64,000 bases of DNA from Chitinophagaceae bacterium (GTDB lineage: Bacteria > Bacteroidota > Bacteroidia > Chitinophagales > Chitinophagaceae). The position numbers were made by a program, and so were the translations under genes. The notes under the pieces are model-generated. The model saw nothing but the letters and a program-made list of their open reading frames with translations. It searched no databases and was not told where the DNA came from. Positions 58,548 to 64,000 of this stretch are shown here, in pieces (positions within the stretch are counted from its first letter, which is position 1; each line of letters opens with the position of its first letter). The stretch lies in contig JADKHN010000001.1 of the NCBI GenBank assembly GCA_016721725.1, positions 62,001-126,000 of the forward strand, written 5' to 3'.

Positions 58548-58883
58548 ACTCCTTCACTAAAGACAGAAAAAAACCTCCTTCGCTAAAGACGTAAAAAAAC
58601 TACTTCAATAATGACATAAAAAAACCCTCCTTCAATAATGACATAAAAAAACCCTCCTTCGCTAAAGACGTAAAAAACTACTTCAATAATGACATAAAAA
58701 AACCCTCCTTCAATAATGACATAAAAAAACCCTCCTTCGCTAAAGACGTAAAAAACTACTTCAATAATGACATAAAAAAACCCTCCTTCGCTAAAGACGT
58801 AAAAAACTACTTCAATAATGACATAAAAAAACCCTCCTTCGCTAAAGACGTAAAAAAACTACTTCAATAATGACATAAAAAAA
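58548..58883 (+). repeat. Right array of 51-bp repeats with two 27-bp short units
   Basis: Full units read TCCTTCGCTAAAGACGTAAA.. ACTACTTCAATAATGACATA then AAAAAACCC. Two units (from about 58628 and 58707) have lost the middle and join TCCTTC to AATAATGACAT, as expected from recombination between the two TTC words. The array ends at palindrome copy 3. Confidence 0.88.
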
Positions 58884-58909
58884 CCCTCCTTCGCTAAAGC
58901 TACGGAGGG
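58884..58909 (+). repeat. Palindromic motif, copy 3
   Basis: Identical to copy 1, five bases before the 3' end of tRNA-Ser. It may act as the tRNA's downstream hairpin. Confidence 0.85.
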
Positions 58910-58914
58910 TAAAG

Positions 58915-59001
58915 CGGAGACTAAGGGATTCGAACCCTTGATGGAGTTTCCCCCATACACACTTTCCAGGCGTGCTCCTTCGACCACTCGGACAAGTCTC
59001 C
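58915..59001 (-). tRNA. tRNA-Ser(GGA)
   Basis: Read on the minus strand: acceptor GGAGACT pairs with AGTCTCC, D-arm TCCGAGTGGTCGAAGGA, anticodon stem CACGC/GTGTG with loop CTGGAAA (anticodon GGA, codons UCC and UCU), a long variable arm typical of tRNA-Ser (ATGGGGGAAACTCCAT), and T-arm AAGGG TTCGAAT CCCTT, with discriminator G. The CCA end is not encoded. It appears intact and functional. Confidence 0.95.
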
Positions 59002-59053
59002 ATTTCAGGACGGCAAAAATACAGTTTCAGCACCTAGTTGCCGAATATTTTTT
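58994..59053 (-). repeat. 60-bp direct repeat, copy 1 (tatD 3' end plus tRNA start)
   Basis: Identical to 59237-59296 over 60 bases. It contains the last codons of tatD (with its TAG), the spacer and the first 8 bases of a tRNA-Ser. Confidence 0.9.
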
Positions 59054-59107
59054 ATTGAACCCTTGAAACTGATTATCGGGAATTTTAATGCTGCTTCGAA
59101 GGGGATT

Positions 59108-59171
59108 GAGTTTCCCCCATACACTTTCTCCCGACGCGTCGGGACTCCTTCGACCACTCGGACAAGTCTCC
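59108..59171 (-). pseudogene. Degenerate tRNA-Ser, copy 2
   Basis: The 5' half matches tRNA-Ser exactly (acceptor strand, D-arm), then the palindrome TCCCGACGCGTCGGGA (59129-59144) replaces the anticodon-stem sequence CACGCCTG; the variable arm is partly kept and the T-arm is unrecognisable. Confidence 0.85.
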
Positions 59172-59191
59172 TAAAAAGGGATGGCAAATAT

Positions 59192-59244
59192 ACACACTTT
59201 CTCCCGACGCGTCGGGACTCCTTCGACCACTCGGATAAGTCTCC
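59192..59244 (-). pseudogene. Degenerate tRNA-Ser, copy 3
   Basis: 5' half of tRNA-Ser with one D-arm change (CTTATCC for CTTGTCC) and the same 16-bp palindrome in the anticodon arm (59202-59217). The variable arm, T-arm and acceptor 3' strand are absent. Confidence 0.85.
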
Positions 59245-59296
59245 ATTTCAGGACGGCAAAAATACAGTTTCAGCACCTAGTTGCCGAATATTTTTT
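59237..59296 (-). repeat. 60-bp direct repeat, copy 2 (original, at the tatD 3' end)
   Basis: Includes the genuine 3' end of the tatD gene. Spacing to copy 1 is 243 bp. Confidence 0.9.
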
Positions 59297-60044
59297 CGGC
59301 ATTGGCTGAAGTGATCGCAGCCACATCAGCCAGGCTCGTTTTTTTGATCTGGGCCAGCTTTTCAGCGATGATCGCCAGGTAAGCGCATTCATTGCGTTTT
59401 CCCCGGTAAGGAACCGGAGTGAGATAAGGCGCATCGGTTTCCAGGACAAGGTGCTGTAAATCGATCCGGTCAAGCACTTCAGCCAGACCTGAATTCTTAT
59501 AGGTGACCACGCCGCCAATACCCAGATACATGCCCAGGTCGATGATCTGCCGGGCCTGTTCGTAACTTCCGCCGAAACAATGGAAGATCCCCTTCACTCC
59601 TTTTGAGGAGGATCTCCTGACCACATCAATGCATTCCTGCATCGCATCCCGCGAATGGATAACGATGGGCAGATCGTGCTCCAGTGCCCACCCGATCTGT
59701 ATTTCAAAGGCCTCGTATTGTTCCGTGATATAGGTCTTATCCCAGTGAAAATCCAATCCGATCTCGCCTACGGCTGCATATACGCGTTCGCCGAGCGCCC
59801 GGTTGACCAGGTCCAATTCAGTCCGGTATCCGGCTTTCACCGAACAGGGATGCAACCCGGTCATGGCCACACAGACCCCGGGGAATTTTTTTTCCAGGTC
59901 AAGCAGATGATCAGTTTCCCGGCTGTCGATAGCGGGCAGGAATATCTTTTCCACACCGGCTTTACGGGCCCTTTCAATAACGGAATCGATATCCGCTTTG
60001 AATTCTTCCAGGTAAATATGCGAATGGGTATCGATCAGTTTCAT
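59277..60044 (-). CDS. tatD: TatD-family metal-dependent hydrolase
   Basis: A TIM-barrel hydrolase; E. coli TatD acts as a 3'-5' DNA exonuclease, and the broader family includes DNases and deacylases. Metal ligands: IDTHSHIYLEEF, AVGEIGLDFHWD, IVIHSRDA, IFHCFGGSYE and LVLETDAPYLTPVP. ATG 60044 (MKLIDTHSH) gives the standard 255 residues; the upstream Met adds six. The gene is followed on its strand by two broken tRNA-Ser copies and the intact tRNA-Ser, so its 3' end was included in a local duplication. Confidence 0.92.
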   Translation of the reverse strand: MKLIDTHSHIYLEEFKADIDSVIERARKAGVEKIFLPAIDSRETDHLLDLEKKFPGVCVAMTGLHPCSVKAGYRTELDLVNRALGERVYAAVGEIGLDFHWDKTYITEQYEAFEIQIGWALEHDLPIVIHSRDAMQECIDVVRRSSSKGVKGIFHCFGGSYEQARQIIDLGMYLGIGGVVTYKNSGLAEVLDRIDLQHLVLETDAPYLTPVPYRGKRNECAYLAIIAEKLAQIKKTSLADVAAITSANAEKIFGN

Positions 60045-60158
60045 ATTCGGTTCAAAGTGCAAAAATGCTTAAAATAAATTTAACAAGTCTTTAAACCCTG
60101 CTAATACACCGTCGTCATAACTGGGTATTTATTATTCACCTCTATTAAAAACTATTTT

Positions 60159-61055
60159 ATGAAAAAAACAATGAACCTCGCCACATGGCTTGCAGCTTTC
60201 GCGCTGTTTGGGACATTCGTGTTATCCGGCTGTAAAAAAGACAACAGTTCGGCCATCACCGAAAGCAACCCGGCGGAAGAAGCCAACACACTGACAGCCA
60301 CAACAGAAGAAGCTGAGACCGATGCCCAATTCGATGATGTGTTCAACATCACCGCCAGCATGAACACCAGCCAGGTCGGAGAAGACCTGGGTCTTGGCAG
60401 TAATGTTTCGGGACTGTTTGAATTGGGGGCGAACACCCCTTCAAACCCTCCCTGCTTCACGATCGAAGTGGTACCCAACATCCCGGGTGTATTCCCAAAA
60501 ACCGTGACCATTGACTTTGGTACGGGTTGCCTGGGCCGGGACGGAAAATTCCGGAAGGGCAAGATCGTATCCATCTACACCAACCGAATGCTGGTACCCG
60601 GAGCGAAGGTCTCGACCACATTTGTAGGTTATTACGTGGACAGCTTCCACATCGAAGGCACGCACATCACCGAAAACACCAGCACTTCCAATATGCAGGG
60701 CTGGAAGAATACAGTGATCGATGGCCAGGTGACGAATACCATCACCAACCGGTGGGTAAAATGGAATACGACCAAGAATGTTTTACAGATCGAAGGGAAC
60801 GGAACACCACGACTTCCGCTGGATGACGTTTACAAGATCACCGGCTTTGGCAGGGGATCCAATTCAGCCGGCCATAGCTGGGCCGCATTGGTCATGGAAC
60901 CGCTGATCAAAAAATTCACCTGCCGCTGGATCGTGAAAGGCACCGTCAAACTGATCCGGGATGGTAGGGAAGCATTGCTTGATTACGGTAATGGGAATTG
61001 CGATAACCTGGCCATCATCTATATCAACGGAGTGGGGCATGTTATCAGGCTCTGA
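60159..61055 (+). CDS. Lipoprotein, paralogue 1 of a two-member family
   Basis: A 298-residue lipoprotein (lipobox LSGC at about residue 25, followed by KKD). No known domain is recognised. It shares with the protein at 61890-62720 the order: acidic N-terminal linker, PCFTIEVVPNIPGVFPKTVTIDFGTGCLGRDGKFRKGKI, FVGYYVDSFHIEGTHITENTS, LDDVYKITG and the end LLDYGNGNCDNLAIIYING. The repeated TIDFG.GC and D.GNG.CDNLA blocks carry paired Cys, suggesting a disulfide-stabilised beta-domain outside the cytoplasm. A terminator follows. Confidence 0.8.
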   Translation: MKKTMNLATWLAAFALFGTFVLSGCKKDNSSAITESNPAEEANTLTATTEEAETDAQFDDVFNITASMNTSQVGEDLGLGSNVSGLFELGANTPSNPPCFTIEVVPNIPGVFPKTVTIDFGTGCLGRDGKFRKGKIVSIYTNRMLVPGAKVSTTFVGYYVDSFHIEGTHITENTSTSNMQGWKNTVIDGQVTNTITNRWVKWNTTKNVLQIEGNGTPRLPLDDVYKITGFGRGSNSAGHSWAALVMEPLIKKFTCRWIVKGTVKLIRDGREALLDYGNGNCDNLAIIYINGVGHVIRL

Positions 61056-61133
61056 TCTGATTAAATAATTGTTGTTTTTTTAATGACAACAATGTACTTT
61101 TAGACCAGTTTTCATAGGGTACGGATTAAAAAC

Positions 61134-61166
61134 GGGCCAGGGTTTCTACCCCGGCCCAATTTTTTT
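61134..61166 (+). terminator. Terminator of lipoprotein paralogue 1
   Basis: GGGCCAGGG / CCCCGGCCC stem with one A-C mismatch, then seven T's. Confidence 0.75.
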
Positions 61167-61183
61167 ATACCTCGTTTTGGGAA

Positions 61184-61813
61184 TTATTTAACAGTCAGTT
61201 TTTGAAACGAAAATCCCCTGTCTGAAAAATGTTTCAACACAACAGGCAAGGCATATCGCATCCTTCCCTCCGCCTTCTTACTGTCGTGAAAGACCACAAT
61301 AGATCCATCCCCGGTGTTCCTGATCACGTTCTGAGAACATTTTTCGGGAGAGATCGAAGCGTCAAAATCACCGCTCAACACCGTCCACATGACCACCTGC
61401 AAAGGATTTGACCGCTTCAACAAACCCCTGATCTGGCTATTTTTTATATGACCATAGGGTGGTCTGAACAGGTTTGACCGGATCAATTCTTCGGCCTTGC
61501 TGGCATTCGCCAGATATACGGATCTCCTGGTCTTCCAACCATCCAGGTGGTCATAGGTATGATTACCTACCGAATGTCCGGCTGACATGATCCTGGCATA
61601 TAGTTCCGGGTGGCTCTCCACATTCTTACCAATGCAAAAAAAGGTTGCTTTGGCATTGTATTTGTTCAACTCTTCAAGCACAAAAGGAGTGATCAAGGGA
61701 TCGGGACCATCATCGAAAGTGAGATAGATGATCTTTTGGCCAGCCGGTTGGTCCCAAATCAAGTTATTAAACAATTTTTTTATCCAAAAAGGCGTTCTGA
61801 CCAGGTAAATCAT
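61184..61813 (-). CDS. Polysaccharide deacetylase (NodB fold)
   Basis: A 209-residue CE4 deacetylase that removes acetyl groups from GlcNAc-type polymers such as peptidoglycan or chitin. The family motifs are complete: LTFDDGPDP (catalytic base and metal Asp), SVGNHTYDH (the two metal His), RPPYGHIKN, and the C-terminal IVVFHDSKKAE with the catalytic His. No signal peptide is obvious; the N-terminal IKKLFNNLIWDQPAGQ may be a cytoplasmic or membrane-proximal lead, so location is open. It is flanked on both sides by paralogous lipoprotein genes on the other strand. Confidence 0.88.
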   Translation of the reverse strand: MIYLVRTPFWIKKLFNNLIWDQPAGQKIIYLTFDDGPDPLITPFVLEELNKYNAKATFFCIGKNVESHPELYARIMSAGHSVGNHTYDHLDGWKTRRSVYLANASKAEELIRSNLFRPPYGHIKNSQIRGLLKRSNPLQVVMWTVLSGDFDASISPEKCSQNVIRNTGDGSIVVFHDSKKAEGRMRYALPVVLKHFSDRGFSFQKLTVK

Positions 61814-61889
61814 ACGGGAAATTATATTTTTAAACCGATTAAACCTTCTTAATACGATATAGTCTGACCTTTACATAAAATTATTAAAT

Positions 61890-62720
61890 ATGAAAATCAA
61901 AACCCTTGTAACCGCGGCAACCCTGGCAGCTTTTGCCTTGTCGCTCAATTCCTGTAAGAAAAATGACGCCGCAGATGAGTTTGAAACCACTTTCCAACTG
62001 AGTGGGGATCAAGCCATTGCAGACAACCTGACCCAGGATGCCAATGATGTTTACACTGAAGCCGCCGCTCAGAATAACCTGATGGGCAATGGCCCGGTCG
62101 GATCAACCGGCGTTTTAGGCTGTGCAACCGTTACCATCACACCGTTGATCGGTTGGCCCAAGACCATCGTCATTGATTTCGGCGCCGGCTGTACCGATCC
62201 TAACGGCAACACCCGTTCCGGTAAGCTTAATGTCGTGCTTTCTGATTCTGTTCGCAGACCAGGCAGCACCGCTGTCATGACTTTTATCAATTATCGTGTG
62301 AACGGATACAAGAAAGAAGGTACCGTAACCTGGACCAATACCAGTTCAGCAAATGTCGTGAGCTGGCAGCGCAAGGTGGAAAATGGAAAGATCACCGCAC
62401 CAAGTGGCAATTACTGGCTACACAGTGGCATCAAGGATGTGATCATGACCGCCGGCTCCGGAACGCCAGGAAATGTACTGGATGATGAATATACGTTTAC
62501 GGGCAACCATACCGTGACCAACTCATCCGGTGCAAGCCGTACCGCAACCGTTCTGACAGCCCTGCATAAAAAGACCGCATGTGCCAATATTGACCAGGGT
62601 ACCGTTAAGATCCAGGGTCCAAACCATTATGCGATCATCGATTTTGGAAACGGCACTTGCGATAACCTCGCAACCATCTCGATCGATGGACGTACCCCAA
62701 GGACCATCGTATTACGCTAA
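61890..62720 (+). CDS. Lipoprotein, paralogue 2
   Basis: A 276-residue lipoprotein (MKIKTLVTAATLAAFALSLNSC) related to 60159-61055. It shares GCATVTITPLIGWPKTIVIDFGAGCTDPNGNTRSGKL, FINYRVNGYKKEGTVTWTNTSS, GTPGNVLDDEYTFTG and AIIDFGNGTCDNLATISIDGR. The pair probably arose by duplication, with the deacetylase now between them. Function is unknown; a cell-surface or periplasmic role is inferred from the lipobox and Cys pattern. A strong terminator separates it from gltX. Confidence 0.82.
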   Translation: MKIKTLVTAATLAAFALSLNSCKKNDAADEFETTFQLSGDQAIADNLTQDANDVYTEAAAQNNLMGNGPVGSTGVLGCATVTITPLIGWPKTIVIDFGAGCTDPNGNTRSGKLNVVLSDSVRRPGSTAVMTFINYRVNGYKKEGTVTWTNTSSANVVSWQRKVENGKITAPSGNYWLHSGIKDVIMTAGSGTPGNVLDDEYTFTGNHTVTNSSGASRTATVLTALHKKTACANIDQGTVKIQGPNHYAIIDFGNGTCDNLATISIDGRTPRTIVLR

Positions 62721-62741
62721 TAGCCGACCAATAATTTTATC

Positions 62742-62776
62742 AAAAACCGTGAAGTCTTTACTTCACGGTTTTTTTA
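62742..62776 (+). terminator. Terminator of lipoprotein paralogue 2
   Basis: AAAAACCGTGAAG / CTTCACGGTTTTT perfect stem, 6-base loop and T run. Confidence 0.92.
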
Positions 62777-62809
62777 TTTTAAGCCCTGTTATTATGTGAT
62801 CAGGGAACT

Positions 62810-62817
62810 TATCTTTG
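62810..62817 (+). promoter_or_regulatory. -7 box (TATCTTTG) 5 bases before gltX
   Basis: An exact TAnnTTTG match between the upstream terminator and ATG 62823. Confidence 0.55.
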
Positions 62818-62822
62818 CCGGT

Positions 62823-64000
62823 ATGTCATCAGTCAGAGTACGTTTTGCCCCAAGTCCGACCGGCGGACTGCACCTGGGCGGTGTAAGGACCGCATTATAC
62901 AATTATCTTTTTGCAAAACACCACGGCGGAACCTTTATCGTCAGGGTTGAGGATACCGACCAGACCCGTTTCGTTGAAGGCGCTGAACAATACATTTTCG
63001 ATTGCCTGGAATGGTGCGGAATAGAACCGGATGAGAGCCCCCTGCACGGAGGTGAACACGAACCTTACCGGCAAAGCGAAAGAAAAGAACAAGGCATCTA
63101 TCTCCAATACGCAGAAGAGTTGGTTCGAAAAGGACAGGCCTATTATGCGTTTGACACACCAGAGGAACTGGAACAAATGCGCCAGGACCATAAAAGCGCA
63201 GAAAATCCATCCCCTCAATATGACCGCCAGGTTCGCCTGAAGATGAAGAATTCGCTTACTTTATCACCTGGGGAAGTGACCCGGCTTTTACAAGCCGGAA
63301 CCCGCCATGTCATCCGTGTCAAGATGCCGGAAAATGAAGAGATCAGTTTCCATGACATGATCCGTGGCGAGATCAGGAACGAGAGCAACCTCGTGGACGA
63401 TAAAGTGCTTTTAAAGGCCGATGGGATGCCCACCTATCATCTCGCTGTGGTGGTGGATGATCACCTGATGAAGATCACCCACGCGTTCAGGGGTGAAGAA
63501 TGGCTGCCCAGCGCCCCGGTACATGTGTGGTTGTGGAAACACCTGTTCGGACTGGATAAGATGCCGCAATGGGCTCACCTGCCCCTGATCCTGGGTCCGA
63601 GTGGAAAATTAAGCAAGCGTGATGGCGCCAAATACGGTTTCCCTGTCTTTGCCATGAACTGGACTGACCCCCGGACCCAGGAATTGACGGAAGGTTTCAA
63701 GGAAAAAGGATTCCTTCCTGAAGCATTCATCAACCTGCTAGCGTTATTGGGCTGGAATGCCGGTACCGAACAGGAATTGTTCACCAAGACAGAACTGGCC
63801 GAACAATTCAGTATCGACCGGGTGCATAGTGGCGGCGCCAAATTCGATTACGAAAAAGCCAGGTGGTTCAACCACGAATGGATCAAGAGGCTGGATGTAG
63901 AAAATTACCGGTTGAAGGTCAGGGAGATCTTTGAGTTGAATGGCATTGCAGTTACCGATGACGCCTATTTCACCAAAGTACTTGAACTGGTCAGGGAACG
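62823..64000 (+). CDS. gltX: Glutamate--tRNA ligase (3' truncated)
   Basis: Charges tRNA-Glu with glutamate. The class I signature VRFAPSPTGGLHLGGVRTALYNYLFA (HIGH-type) opens the protein, followed by VRVEDTDQTR, YHLAVVVDDHLM, THAFRGEEWLPSAPVHVWL and the KMSKS-type loop GKLSKRDGAKYG. ATG 62823 precedes a two-residue lead before the conserved block, and a promoter box ends five bases upstream. The window stops after about 393 codons; the usual length is near 500, so the anticodon-binding domain lies beyond the edge. Confidence 0.96.
   Translation, partial: MSSVRVRFAPSPTGGLHLGGVRTALYNYLFAKHHGGTFIVRVEDTDQTRFVEGAEQYIFDCLEWCGIEPDESPLHGGEHEPYRQSERKEQGIYLQYAEELVRKGQAYYAFDTPEELEQMRQDHKSAENPSPQYDRQVRLKMKNSLTLSPGEVTRLLQAGTRHVIRVKMPENEEISFHDMIRGEIRNESNLVDDKVLLKADGMPTYHLAVVVDDHLMKITHAFRGEEWLPSAPVHVWLWKHLFGLDKMPQWAHLPLILGPSGKLSKRDGAKYGFPVFAMNWTDPRTQELTEGFKEKGFLPEAFINLLALLGWNAGTEQELFTKTELAEQFSIDRVHSGGAKFDYEKARWFNHEWIKRLDVENYRLKVREIFELNGIAVTDDAYFTKVLELVRE

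Noticed and set aside
57799..58883. Regular repeats resembling a CRISPR array
   Set aside because: Units are contiguous 49-53-bp tandem copies with no unique spacers, and no cas genes are present.

Overview
The window comes from a member of the Bacteroidota, most likely a Chitinophagaceae-type soil or freshwater bacterium (inference). The evidence is type IX secretion (T9SS) and gliding genes (PorV, GldJ, a PorP/SprF-like protein), T9SS cargo with type A and type B sorting tails, a TonB-dependent receptor with a carboxypeptidase-like N-domain, bacillithiol synthesis (BshA), many Cys-lipoproteins, and TAnnTTTG promoter boxes instead of Shine-Dalgarno sites. Base composition is close to even, and no phage, plasmid or transposase gene was recognised.

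Layout. 1-18 kb: housekeeping and envelope genes (aminotransferase end, esterase, exported SAM hydroxide adenosyltransferase, TonB receptor, GNAT, DPP-IV, S4 protein, trmD, methyltransferase, sortilin-like propeller protein, LolA-like protein, adenine deaminase, lipoprotein, uracil phosphoribosyltransferase). Three different 7-bp repeat arrays flank trmD. 18-42 kb: a PorP/SprF-like protein, then four large same-strand genes for secreted proteins. These carry different N-terminal heads (two reprolysin-like metalloproteases, one beta-propeller, one M36 fungalysin-type protease) on almost the same C-terminal half: 7, 7, 8 and 11 Ig-like repeats of about 98 residues, one extra beta-domain and a T9SS type A tail. 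The first two are broken by one-base deletions in base runs, and the first also lacks a signal peptide. 42-57 kb: DNA repair (3-methyladenine glycosylase), a CysZ/EI24-like membrane protein, a tetrapyrrole-methylase-family enzyme, an M28 peptidase, bshA, then a minus-strand run of ispF, T9SS type B cargo, dut, a DUF4292 lipoprotein and an EnvC-like protein; porV and gldJ diverge from a 1.1-kb spacer, followed by murF. 57.7-59.3 kb: a small GIY-YIG gene between two arrays of 50-bp repeats and palindromes, bounded by an intact tRNA-Ser(GGA) on one side and a copy of that tRNA's 3' end on the other, with two more degenerate tRNA-Ser halves beside tatD. 59-64 kb: tatD, two paralogous lipoproteins around a polysaccharide deacetylase, and the start of gltX.

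How it fits together. PorV and probably GldJ and the PorP-like protein belong to the machinery that exports the four type A proteins and the one type B protein in the same window. The two most unusual regions are the interchangeable-head secreted protein family, whose tails look homogenised by gene conversion, and the tRNA-Ser/GIY-YIG/palindrome locus, which looks like a small non-transposase element. At least six genes have a promoter box ending only 3-5 bases before the start codon, which suggests leaderless transcripts.
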